Assembly: GCA_030407315.1 (NCBI GenBank)
Contig: JALQPE010002607.1
Coordinates: 62,001 to 126,000 of the forward strand
From: Asparagopsis taxiformis
Taxonomy: Eukaryota > Rhodophyta > Florideophyceae > Bonnemaisoniales > Bonnemaisoniaceae
Length of the DNA: 64,000 bases
Direction: 5' to 3'
The position numbers and the translations under genes were made by a program. Positions 44,265 to 54,539 of the stretch are shown here, piece after piece; position 1 is the stretch's first letter, and every line of letters begins with the position of its first letter. The notes below the pieces were generated by a model that did not search any database, was not told where the DNA came from, and worked only from the letters and a program-made list of their open reading frames with translations.

Positions 44265-44618
44265 ATGACCGCCTTCGTCCCAACCCTCGCGACATTCTCC
44301 AGCTCCGCATCCGCCCTCCATGGTACCTCCACAGTCTGCAGAGCCCCTCCAACTGTCTCCAGCAAGTCGATCATCGTCACACAGGCAAAGCGCCCGACGC
44401 CCGAAGCCCCAGTCGAGACGCCGTTCAAGCGTCTTGAGGAGAACCGCATTGCAAAGGAAGTGGCTACACAGAGCGCTGAGCGCGACTATTTCCCATTCGC
44501 TGAGCAGCTCAATGGACGTGCTGCCATGATGGGCTTCTTCATCGGTGTTGTGACTGAGGCGGTGACCGGCAAGGGGATCATTGAGCAGTTGAAGATCATC
44601 TTTTCACCGCTGTTGTAA
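44265..44618 (+). CDS. nuclear-encoded HLIP / one-helix LHC-like protein, copy B
   Basis: A 117-residue intronless ORF from ATG 44265 to TAA. Transit-peptide-like N-terminus (Ser/Ala/Thr-rich, residues 1-45) and the single chlorophyll-binding helix (EQLNGRAAMMGFFIGVVTEA). It differs from copies A and C only at scattered residues (STVCRAPP, VTQAKRP, SPLL). Promoter box and polyadenylation signal (44709-44714) are conserved. The PIF/Harbinger-like element 1 inserted upstream, about 630 bp from the start codon, and may have removed distal control sequences. The gene lies tail to tail with Cys-repeat copy B. Confidence 0.9.
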   Translation: MTAFVPTLATFSSSASALHGTSTVCRAPPTVSSKSIIVTQAKRPTPEAPVETPFKRLEENRIAKEVATQSAERDYFPFAEQLNGRAAMMGFFIGVVTEAVTGKGIIEQLKIIFSPLL

Positions 44619-44708
44619 GTGCAATGACTGGTGCAGATGTTGTAGATTAGGTTTGTAATGTACATGAGCTGCAGTAATCTAGATTGTCATGGTGCTAGTC
44701 TAGTGTGG

Positions 44709-44714
44709 AATAAA
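44709..44714 (+). terminator. polyadenylation signal of HLIP copy B
   Basis: AATAAA about 90 bp past the stop codon, in the same position as in copy A. Confidence 0.5.
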
Positions 44715-45193
44715 TATCGTACCCATGGACGATCAGGTATCATGTGATGAGAGTATAGGAACGTTGTACTGAATCTAATTTAGTGTGTTGTCGAATCGCG
44801 GATGTACATGGTGGAATAGGGTGGATTTTATGTCGATCAGGCTGTCGCCTGGGGACGAGAGATAAAGCTGATGTACCTATGGTGGACGCAAAGTCGGCAT
44901 CTGGATATGCAAAGGATGATATGTTGTTGGCACTGATATCAACGGCAAGGATGGTTACTGTGCAGCTAAATTTCTTCATTGGCAAACTTGTGTCAAACTA
45001 CCATAATCATCCATTGGCGGACACAAGGCACCAGCTATTTCCATGCTGGGTTCTCAACCTACACTGTCATGCATGCAGAGGAAATGTTGTACATCTCTGA
45101 GCGAACCCGGCTCCGTTGCAAGAACACGAGCGAGCATGATCACACTCAAACACATTGTTCATTTTAGTTCAACTTATTTTATATGTATATTAA

Positions 45194-46981
45194 TTATAGA
45201 CTAAACCGAATAGCAGCCGCCAAGAAACTTTCCTCAGCTCTACTACCATACCGCGCAGCAAAAGCAGTATACTCTAGTCCAGCCGTCTTTGAACGCACAC
45301 GAATCCCCTTTCGATATCTGGGGCTGTTCACCTCCATTACCCGTTCCACACACCCTGCAATCATGCAATACGACTTCATCATCATTCCAGACCCCATGTA
45401 TTCCACCATATGCCCAGAGGTAGCACAGCTCCCAGACTGATCACAGAGTACCTTTGCTAAAACATGTTCCTGATACACTAGCTCAGGTTTCGCCATATCT
45501 GAGAGTGCCCGAGCATCGACACATACATTGCTCTGCGGGGAAGGAGCTGCAGTAGTTGCAGGACTTATTATGGGTGACGAATCTATTCCAGCAGCAGGAT
45601 TATCCACTTCTGAAGTTGATTCAGATGGTAATGGGAGGGAAATCGGGCACTCAAGTTCTGGAAGCCCCATCATTCCAGAGACACAAAAAGTTACCCCGTC
45701 GGATGGTGCACATATGTCACCCTCAAGGCAGTTAGGATTTTCGCAAGAACAAAATTGATCATCTCTGTTTACGGGAGAGCATGTACAGTTTTTGCCACCA
45801 TCGCATGGAGAAGCATCTGAGTTTTGACACGATCTCAATCCTGCACAATCTTTGTTTTCCTCACATGGTTCTCGAGTGAACAGTCTGCGATCATCCACGT
45901 TATCTTCCATATTGTCGCAAATGACAGGAGGGAGTTCAAGATTGGGTGAACGACAAGCTGTCATGTTTCCTTCAATTTCGCTACACACATCACCGAAAAT
46001 GCATCGGGTATCTGGGCATCCGCAAGCGATGTCGCGTTCGGCTGAAGGCCGACAGATGCAGTTTGAAGAATTGATGGAACATGGCGATAAATCATCGTCG
46101 AAACAGAAGCGAGGCCCCGTGCACTCTGAATCAGTCCTACATGATTCCCCTGTGAATTTCATCTCCTGGTCACATACAATAGATGGGGCAGAAATAGAAG
46201 CATCAATACACGCTAACAATTTTCCTCCTAGATCTTTGCACGCATCCCCTTCCAAACAGTGGGGGTCGCGACATGAACAAAAGGAATGCTCACGTTTGGT
46301 AGGATTGCAAAAGCAACCTGAACCCGTGCATGGCACAGCACCCTGTAGCGTAATCGAAAAACAACTCCTCAACCCAGCACAGTCACTATCTTCTGTACAA
46401 CTTTGTGATGTGAAGTTTCCAGGACCACCACAGTCTATTAATGGATAATCTCGCACTGGTGATACACACAGAGTATCAGAACCAACCACAGAACATACAT
46501 CTCCTTCCAGACAGTTTAAATTCGTACAGCTGCAAAAGAAATCCGAAGGGTTTGTTGGAAGACAGAGACAACCTGATGAGCTGGTGCATGGGGTCGATGA
46601 TTGGACGTCAATACAGCGACGTGGAGAGGAACAGTCGGTGTCTGTTCGGCACAGTTCACCAGAGAGCCCCGTTGAAATTTGGCGTTGAATATCAAGTACA
46701 TTGATGGGTGTCCGCTGATGACTTGAACGAGTTTGGTCGTACAGAGCGATTTGGGATTGTTGCAATGTTTGACGGTGAGTGGGAACGGGATAGATGTTGC
46801 GAATGGTCGAATGAAAATTTTTGATCTTCTGAGCCTTGACCATTGAAACTATGCGTTTGACATTCTCATTGTAAGTTATTTCACTGGTCAAGGAAGCTTT
46901 GCATGCCGCGCGAGATATGAAACTCAGGACGAGGATTGGCAAAAGGAAGTGGAAAATGGTACGGTTGAAGGTCGAGAACAT
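45194..46981 (-). CDS. secreted Cys-repeat protein, copy B (one module shortened)
   Basis: A 595-residue intronless ORF from ATG 46981. Signal peptide 1-27 (FHFLLPILVLSFISRAACKA). A basic spacer rich in Gln/Arg/His follows to about residue 110. Then come tandem modules of the form CRTD(S/T)(D/E)C...C...C(L/I)C...CxC...CLEGD(V/I)C. Finally a Ser/Thr/Pro linker leads to a C-terminal domain of about 110 residues (CVDARALSDMAKPELVYQEH, MGSGMMMKSYCMIAGCVERV). Relative to copy C, a block of about 44 residues (GERCRT to ECICME) is missing in frame, so one module is fused to the next. N-glycosylation sequons are frequent (NSSNC, NCT). Probably an extracellular or wall protein. No known family recognised. 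Confidence 0.85.
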   Translation of the reverse strand: MFSTFNRTIFHFLLPILVLSFISRAACKASLTSEITYNENVKRIVSMVKAQKIKNFHSTIRNIYPVPTHRQTLQQSQIALYDQTRSSHQRTPINVLDIQRQISTGLSGELCRTDTDCSSPRRCIDVQSSTPCTSSSGCLCLPTNPSDFFCSCTNLNCLEGDVCSVVGSDTLCVSPVRDYPLIDCGGPGNFTSQSCTEDSDCAGLRSCFSITLQGAVPCTGSGCFCNPTKREHSFCSCRDPHCLEGDACKDLGGKLLACIDASISAPSIVCDQEMKFTGESCRTDSECTGPRFCFDDDLSPCSINSSNCICRPSAERDIACGCPDTRCIFGDVCSEIEGNMTACRSPNLELPPVICDNMEDNVDDRRLFTREPCEENKDCAGLRSCQNSDASPCDGGKNCTCSPVNRDDQFCSCENPNCLEGDICAPSDGVTFCVSGMMGLPELECPISLPLPSESTSEVDNPAAGIDSSPIISPATTAAPSPQSNVCVDARALSDMAKPELVYQEHVLAKVLCDQSGSCATSGHMVEYMGSGMMMKSYCMIAGCVERVMEVNSPRYRKGIRVRSKTAGLEYTAFAARYGSRAEESFLAAAIRFSL

Positions 46982-47195
46982 TTCTGGGTGCTAGCTGAAA
47001 CGATGAGCACTGATGCGGATCGATAGAAAGGCCATTGATAGGTGAAGTGGGTGGTCAAGGCATTTGAAATGCAAGTGCTGGTGTTGAAGTATTTTCGTTA
47101 GTGAAGGTTCTGCAGAGCTGTACATGAATCAGATACCACAATTGTTGGACAAGAACGCATGTTTCAATAAGGAGAAGGAATGCCATTATGGTGTT

Positions 47196-47900
47196 CCTTC
47201 CAAGCCAGTGTTGACATATTTCGAAGACGAAGCGATCGTGGCACCGTGTGCATAATAAAATGCTGACGTTTGAAATTATTTCCACACACAGTCACCAACG
47301 TTTTGAAACTATCGAGAAACAAAAAACGTCTGCCAGACAAACCGTGACACCGCAAGTCATTTATTCGCTGCATCAAAATTGTGCGTCGTCGACAGACAGA
47401 ACCAATCCCAAAGTTGCAATAGTTGCCCCCGCAAATATCTCATTTCAATCTCTGATTCCACCGACGCCGCATCTCAATCGTCGACACTACCCTCCTGCCA
47501 GTGCTCCTTCCCTCCGCGCATAGCACCCACGATTCGATTTTCGCATAATCCGACCGGTGATTGCTCATCTTCATTGCAACATATCCTCTATTCCAACAGA
47601 GCGTCCAACGCGAATATCGTTTGCGGCAATCAACCCAGATGCCACTCATATCTGAATACTCCAACGCCTGCTACAACCGCCACGCACATTTCTTACAATC
47701 ACTGTCCGAAAGTGTCGGCATCGTTTACATGTTGCCCTGCATTGCCATACCAACTATAATTTGATCGGGGATGTTTTGCGCGCACTGGGAGCGCCTGTAG
47801 CTACTTCCGACATCATCATTCTGCAGCGACCGTTAGTCTCGAGACGGATGAGCTTCCTACTCACATTATTATCAACGCTCTACGAGTTTAAGACACGAAC
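47196..47900. other. intergenic, nothing recognised
   Basis: Unique sequence between duplication unit B and the NLR-like fossils. No coding signal. Confidence 0.3.
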
Positions 47901-47904
47901 ATCA

Positions 47905-48640
47905 TAGAATGCACATCAGAATACATTCTATTCTATATATAGTCGCCGCCCTAAGAGCCACTAAATTAGGACTAGCAGTCCTTCCACTATCCAACCGCTC
48001 GTTCACCTTCAAAATAGCGTCGAAAGTCCTTACAATCAATCTCCCCCCGATTCTTCTCCACTCTCCCTTCGTGGTTTCCGTTAAGATGCCAGTTACAATA
48101 ATACTTGATCGTCTAAGCGCCGTGAATGTCAACGCTCGCTTGTCGAAAAACACATTCAAACCCAGTGCTACCAATGCATCGCACGGCAACGCGGCGATGA
48201 AGCGCTTGGTATGATTAACAAAGGCATCGTAGACCTGTTCGGCGCTGGACGCGGCACTTAACGTTGAGGAGGCAGACTCGGAAAGGAAATGAATGGCAGC
48301 AACGGCTCACTGGGCTATGCTAATTGCGTTCGATTATGAACGAGATGAATGTACTCTAAATCGCCCAAACTTTTGCAGACCCAGAGCCAACTGTTCGGGA
48401 CAGAATTGTGTACGGTGTTTGGATAGTGCTCGTTTGATGCGATGGTGAAGTAGATGGGGCCTTCTTCGAGTTTGACGTCGCATGGAGACTGATGCATCCT
48501 GAGCGCACTCTCGGGTAGATACAAACCATACTATCCGCCGTCCTGTCTCTCTCCAGTCAACCAATACATGAATTTTGGCGATGAGTTCAACGAATGGGGG
48601 CGTACGAGAGCTGCTGCAGTTGTGATTCACTGTTCACATT
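47905..48640 (-). pseudogene. NLR-like fossil 1 (end of WD40 region plus TIR remnant)
   Basis: The minus strand encodes IYFTIASNEHYPNTVHNSVP, then WLWVCKSLGDLEYIHLVHN, matching VDFTIASTEHIPASVLYSAP and LWVCRGSGGLEYIDLIHD of the gene at 14559-18754. It is followed by a TIR remnant (ALVALGLNVFFDKRAL). The TIR segment that would contain the catalytic Glu is deleted. Several frame changes and stops occur. NB-ARC is absent. Confidence 0.8.
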
Positions 48641-49899
48641 GGTAGTGGTAGCATGCACCACTGAATCTTCGGTAATGACCGTTCTCGTGATACACCGACG
48701 CGTTCACGTACAACGTTTGGATCTACACCCGATACCATGAATATTTCTGTGTATATCACCTATGGTCGCATTTCAATCTATCACCAGACAACCACTCCAG
48801 GTTTCCATCGTCACACCACTTGCAGAAGTTCAAACGCCTTGCATCCGCCAGAAACCCCGTTCCATCAGGTAGAAGAATTGAAGTTGCGGAAAAAGAGTTT
48901 GACACAAACGATGAATGGTTTAGCTCAGGAAAAGAGGATTGCCTATTGGAGCATTGGGAAATGGTTTGATTTTCTCTCCAAGTGGTAGAATAGGGAGCGA
49001 TGGTTCTGACCTTCACCCCAACACTTTCCATGTACCGAGCTTCGATTTATGTTTTTGATAGCGATTGAGTACAAACACAATACACGTGTACATTATACAA
49101 GGACTTTCGTGCAAGTGTAAATCCGATCTGGAAATTTTACAGGGAGCACGATCCCAAGGTGAACTAGCGTCCTCGATGAAAACGCATGCTACACATCTCA
49201 CTTTCGTGAAGTCTCAAGTTCCTTCACCGCTGCCTAACGTCCAATGTCAAGCAGATGACACCTCATGAATCTTGTTTCGCGTTCTAATCTATTTGTCTTT
49301 GTTCCAACTTGATCCCGTTTCTATCTTCGTTCTTCGCGATGTTCCGTCTTGTTCATGAGTGGATTAACAGGCTGCCTTTATCACGATGGCTCCGTCCATA
49401 TGCAAAATGAATACAAGAACAACACACGCATCGCTTCATGATGATCACCCACAGTCTATGTAATTACGGCGCAGTTGCGTTCTCGCCTGCAGTGGATTCT
49501 CCAGGTTGAGGATGGCAGAAAGTTCCATCCATACTACATTTCAGCCCTAATTTTCCATACAACTTGTGACAGTTATAAAACTTCTTGAACGCAATCCGCT
49601 GCGTTTGCGTCTCTCCGTCGTTGTTCTTTTCTGGCAATTCACTTCAGCGTATGGTACCATAGCGAACATTGCAAATGAGACCCAGACTTGCGTATTTCGA
49701 ACTATACAGCACTTGACTACATCAACTAGCCTGTAATTTCGATGTTCACACATTCCGAGGTATATCGCGACTTGACATGCAATAAAACTGTCTATTTCAC
49801 TACACTCGCCTAGCTTTACAATCCGCAAGGCTCTACAGCTAGTCCATTATCTAACCGCATCTTAGCTTAGACTTCAGTATCAATAATTCTCCTAGTCTC
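48641..49899. other. intergenic, nothing firm
   Basis: The part near 48730-49000 may carry scraps of the WD40 region. The remainder shows nothing. Confidence 0.3.
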
Positions 49900-49901
49900 G
49901 C

Positions 49902-52470
49902 TCATCTCTTCTCGTCCTCATCATTTTTAGTGGTCGCTACCACCAAATTCTGAATTCCAGTAATGCTCCGCAGCAGTCCAAGTGCTTGGAGCAAATCCGA
50001 AATCAAGCGACAATTCTTCTCAATAAACTCCCCAAACCCTTTCTCGAATATCATCTCTCCCGTCTCGTCTGTCATGCTTAGCAATTTCATATTATTTTCC
50101 TGCAGTCCTCCAGACTCAAGCGGTAGAACACCAGTATGATGATAACACCACGTTCACCACTTCTTCGGAACCGCTCGGTGAAACAAAGTAGTTCTTATGT
50201 CGTCCAGTTCCGTGGGGCAAACCGTGGCGAAAATATAACCACTGCGATCTTAGCGTCTCCATGGCGTCAATCATCTTCTGAAACGCATCATGCCCGGGTC
50301 GCAGCTTTCTGTTGTCGAAGAACACCTTCAAGCCCAGTGCTACCAACGCATCATGTAGCAACTCGGCAATGAAACTTTTATCTGGGCCAGCTTAGCTGAT
50401 GAAAACGTCATACACCTATTCAGCGTTTTCAGCAGCACTGGTTGATAAGATCACGCGTTGAGGTATTGGCAGGTTCAAATGGAAGAATTCGGATAAAGTT
50501 TGTTCATCCAAATACGATAAATGGGTTCCGTCATGAATGAGATGTATGGTACTGTAGACATCCAGGTTCTTTGGAAATCCAAAGACGAGAGCTTGTAATA
50601 GAAAAAACAGGCGCCGAGAGGAATGTGCTCGGCTGATGCGACAGTGAAGAATGTGGTGTTGTTTTCAAAATGCAAACTTGAGAAATTACAACTTGTCATG
50701 TCACAAAACACGCGTGTTCCGAGCAGTCTGGCGCTGTGGAATCGATGAACATGGCATCAGCTCAACTGTGGGGACATACCATGAACTCTGGCGCCCGACC
50801 CATATCCGTTTAGCGAAAGCACAAACACTGGCGGAGAGGATACTCAATCTGAACTGAAACACAGAATCTGTAAATGTTGAGAAACCTCCGACCACGGATT
50901 GGCCCACTGCTCCAACTCGGAGAATGTAAACAGCCTTGTTCCGTTGTTATTGTCCACAACATGTACTTCGAAATTGTTGAGAACACAGTAAGCAACAATG
51001 TGATTTCTTGATACCGTCCTTTTGAGAATATCGGTCTCCTTGACTTGCAAATGAAAACTCACTACAATATTATCTATATTCTTGTATGCGTCGGACATGT
51101 TTCGAATCCCGATACAATTCGAACTCCCATTCCATGTCTCCATCGTTGCTTCGTCCGCCGAAATTGCGAATCTGTTCACATCATGCAGAAGAATCTCGTA
51201 CTTACCATTATCGTTGCGAGGGATATTCACGCCTCATTCGATTCTTGGTCAACGGTAATACGAACAAATCTGAGGTTCTGTATCTGATCAATAGCGATTT
51301 CACCCATGCCATCGATGGATGGTTGATGCTCCGCATCAAAGTGACATTGGTTCCGAGAGTTCTTACCCGCCAAACGCAGATTTTTCTCTCGGAATCGCAT
51401 GAATATAACAGCTGCCTATCGCAACTGAACGTAACACAGTCCACACTCGAACCATGTCTTATCGGCGACTTCCACACAGCTCAGTACTGCGATAAATCAT
51501 AAAGGAGAACAATCTGATCATTTGATCCTGATGCGAGAAGCCTCTCATCACTGCTCAGCATCAAACAGCTCACTCCGTTAAAGTGATTAGTCAAACAATC
51601 TCCAATCGGTTCAAACGTGAAAAACGTTGCATAGCCGCATGGCTACATCAAATGAGCCAGAACATAATGTTTGTTCACTATGTCACATTGGCAGTGATGC
51701 AACGTAGCCAGAATGTTCTTGCGCAGGTGTAATCTTTCTGGTTCTGGTATCGAGCACCATCAGATGCCCACAACTTGTGCCAAGAACAATCACTTGTCAG
51801 TGAAGCGGGACGTGCATAGACCAGACGTCCTCATCTTCTTCTTCTGGTGTGTCAATAGGAAAATAATGAGTTTGTTCATAGCCATATCATCACACCATCA
51901 TATCTAATGAAAGAAAAAGCCCTCTTGATGATCGATCCATGAACACATTTCACCCAATACGATTGGTACCAAATGTGTTTCGTCGACCAACCACTTGCAT
52001 TTCAAGTCCACCTTGGTACGGCTTAGTACACGAGGCCCAGCTCCAGCCCACGGCAATCCAGCAAACTGTTCAATACTGCATAGCAGTTTTTTCACGACAG
52101 ACGACTCACTCTTCAATGCAGCTGGTCGCCCCTCAGGTTGAAGCTTGCACTGCTTGTGATTCTCACGACAGAATGATGACATGCATAGTGTCCTAGTAAC
52201 CACAACCATTTCGATGTCATTGGCGGTACTTCTTGTCACAGAATCCTCTTGCGCTAAATACAGACTCAGCATCTGCAGATCTCGGGCCTCATCGCCAAGC
52301 TAGAAGAGCCAAAACCGGCTGGAGAATCGTTTCCATATTTGGAGATGCATACCTTTGGTAGGCAGAACAGTTATTTTACCGGCGATCCCCGCAGCGACAA
52401 GGGCGGTGGAATTTTCAGCAGCTGTATTGAGGATTGGGACAACCGTGTGGCTTTGCCTAGCGGGATGCGA
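49902..52470 (-). pseudogene. NLR-like fossil 2 (P-loop scrap, linker, WD40, TIR)
   Basis: From 5' to 3' on the minus strand: a P-loop remnant (ALVAAGIAGKITV, near 52410) equivalent to ALVGMGGAGKTTT. A large deletion removes the rest of NB-ARC. The linker follows (MLSLYLAQEDS, CKLQPEGRPAALKSES, LPWAGAGPRVLS; 52272-51990), then WD40 blades (CVTFSCDRQLLYSCDSERKI, VNRFAISADEATMETWNGSS) and TIR pieces (GLKVFFDNRKLRPGHDA; EKGFGEFIEKNCRLISDLLQ) ending at 49902. Stops and frameshifts occur throughout. It aligns domain by domain with the gene at 14559-18754, confirming that the NB-ARC, WD40, TIR order is ancestral to the family and not an artefact of one locus. Confidence 0.85.
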
Positions 52471-53017
52471 GGATTGGAAAAGTCCAGTTGGTGACAGGAG
52501 TTGCGTGGGAGGTAAAAGAATTTTGGTGGGTTAGTACTTGAGGAGAATGAACTCCACGCATTGATGGAGTGTTACGCGGTCAAGTTGATGGGGTGGTATC
52601 GAAGAGTGCTGAATCATGGCAACCCGTATTCAGTTGACACAACGGTGAAGCTGCTAACTGTGGGTGTGGATGAGGACTAGTCGAATGGGTTGTTAAACGA
52701 TGGAATGCCTTCCGCATCACAACAAGAGGCAAGGTACCCAGGGGTATCGTTGTAAGTTGCGTAGAAGTAGCGGGAATAAGGGTACAATTCAAATGTTACC
52801 TGAGAGTTGAACGATTTGTCCATTTCGGCATGTACTATGCGGGCCGAAAGGACGGAGCCTGCTGAGATACCACTCACAAAACCGATAATCGGGTGAAATA
52901 GGGGTCCGTTTTTTTTTGACAACGATGCCAAATTTTTTCTGAACGCTTCAACAATGCGACTTTGGTGCCTCTCTGGCAACTACTCTTGCAGTAGTTTTCG
53001 GTGTTTACATGAATATC
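52471..53017. other. intergenic with a possible short ORF
   Basis: A 100-codon minus-strand stretch (52979-52677) reads ISAGSVLSARIVHAEMDKSF and ends CDAEGIPSFNNPFD. It has ordinary protein composition but no recognised family and no second copy in the window. Confidence 0.25.
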
Positions 53018-53314
53018 CGTAGCATATCCAGATGCCAACTTTGCTTCCAACATAGGTACATCAGCTTTATCTCTCGTCCCCAGGCGACAGCCTGATCGAC
53101 ATAAAATCCACCCTATTCCACCATGTACATCCGCGATTCGACAACACACTAAATTAAACTTAGTACAACGTTCCAATACTCTCATCACATGATACCTGAT
53201 CACCCATGAGTACGATATTTATTCCACACTAGACTAGCACCATGTACAATCTAGATCACTGCAGCTCATGTACATTACAAACCTAATCTACAACATCTGC
53301 ACCGGTCATTGCAC

Positions 53315-53668
53315 TCATAACAGCGGTGAAAAGATGATCTTCAACTGCTCAATGATCCCCTTGCCGGTCACTGCCTCAGTCACAACACCGATGAAGAAGC
53401 CCATCATGGCAGCACGTCCATTGAGCTGCTCAGCGAATGGGAAATAGTCGCGCTCAGCGCTCTGTGTAGCCACTTCCTTTGCAATGCGGTTCTCCTCAAG
53501 ACGCTTGAACGGCGTCTCGACTGGGGCTTCGGGCGTCGGTCGCTTTGCCTGTGCGACGATGATCGACTTGCTGGAGACGGTTGGAGGGGCTCTGCAGACT
53601 GCGGAGGTACCATGGAGGGCGGGTGCGGAGCTGGAGAATGTTGCGAGGGTTGGGACGAAGGCGGCCAT
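53315..53668 (-). CDS. nuclear-encoded HLIP / one-helix LHC-like protein, copy C
   Basis: A 117-residue ORF from ATG at 53668 (MAAFVPTLATF), stop at 53315. Open sequence continues upstream in frame, but the ATG matches copies A and B and follows the conserved TATA-like box at the usual distance. Transit-peptide-like N-terminus, chlorophyll-binding single helix (EQLNGRAAMMGFFIGVVTEA) and C-terminus SPLL. It differs from A and B by MAA for MTA and P for S in the leader. Unlike A and B, the neighbouring Cys-repeat gene lies upstream and divergent, so the promoter neighbourhood has changed. Confidence 0.9.
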   Translation of the reverse strand: MAAFVPTLATFSSSAPALHGTSAVCRAPPTVSSKSIIVAQAKRPTPEAPVETPFKRLEENRIAKEVATQSAERDYFPFAEQLNGRAAMMGFFIGVVTEAVTGKGIIEQLKIIFSPLL

Positions 53669-53774
53669 TTTTGTGTGGTTGGAGGTGGTGGTGGTGTGTG
53701 TAGGCAGGTATTTGATTTGGTTGGATGTGGATGTGTGTGATGGTGAAGAGGGATTAAGACTGGAGGGTGGAAAG

Positions 53775-53782
53775 CCTTTTAT
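53775..53782 (-). promoter_or_regulatory. TATA-like box of HLIP copy C
   Basis: Reverse complement reads ATAAAAGG, 107 bp upstream of the ATG, as in the other copies. Confidence 0.5.
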
Positions 53783-54539
53783 GTTGATTATGAACCGATG
53801 ATTCAGTGGTGAAACGGGGTGTTGAGGGCGAGAAAGGCTGGGTGTTGAGCATGTGTATCTGGGATCGCATAATGAGATTGCGTACGGATGAAAGATTGGG
53901 CAGATGCAAATTGAATAACTGTGTAGACCAGAAACTGGGTAGCTACTGATGAGATAGAGGAGATCGGGTATTGCGACATGACCGTAGATGGAGAATGACG
54001 GGTGGGTGGTGGCTGTAGGTATTGGATGTTGTATGCACATGTGTTTGGAGATGACATATGAATGGGACAAGCGACAAATGAGAAACTAACGCGGGCGGTT
54101 GGAAAACAAAACGGCGTTGTGCCGCGTCGGTTGGGCGAGTGCTCGCTCACGCGTCCACAACGGTTGAATGTGTGTGTAGCAGCGACAGACGTCAAGAAAA
54201 GAATCTTGTGGTACAATCTGCTCCGTGGCGGTTTTCCGGCTTTTCCGGCTCTGTATTTCCAAACCTGTTTTATTGATGAAATTTTCACGGCCGATGTTAC
54301 CGCGAGATCTACGGACACTGGGCCCGCGAAAAATCGACACAGTGTCTGGAGGGTCCAAATAAGAAGCACCACGCGACATGGACGTCTCGAGGTGATGATT
54401 CACGTTACACGCTTCAATTGCATTTCAGGCATTTTATTTTCAAACTACCTTACTACGACTAGCTTCAGGAGAATCTTGGTACCTTGATAAGCGGTAGCAT
54501 GTTCATGAACCGATTTTTTCTTGCTTCTCAAATAGTGAA

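Larger units (their letters stand above)
38834..47195. repeat. segmental duplication unit B, split by the PIF/Harbinger-like element 1
   Basis: The first 49 bp (GATGGTATTTGAT to GATTG) and the part after 43632 align continuously with unit A. Gene order and orientation are as in A (HLIP plus, Cys-repeat minus). The right border is near 47195. Confidence 0.9.
53018..54292 (-). repeat. segmental duplication unit C, HLIP part
   Basis: Reverse-oriented homologue of 20640-22330 in unit A without the mini LTR element. Homology ends near 54292 (GTGAAAATTTCATCAATAAAA) and near 53018 in the intergenic region shared with the other piece of unit C. Confidence 0.85.
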
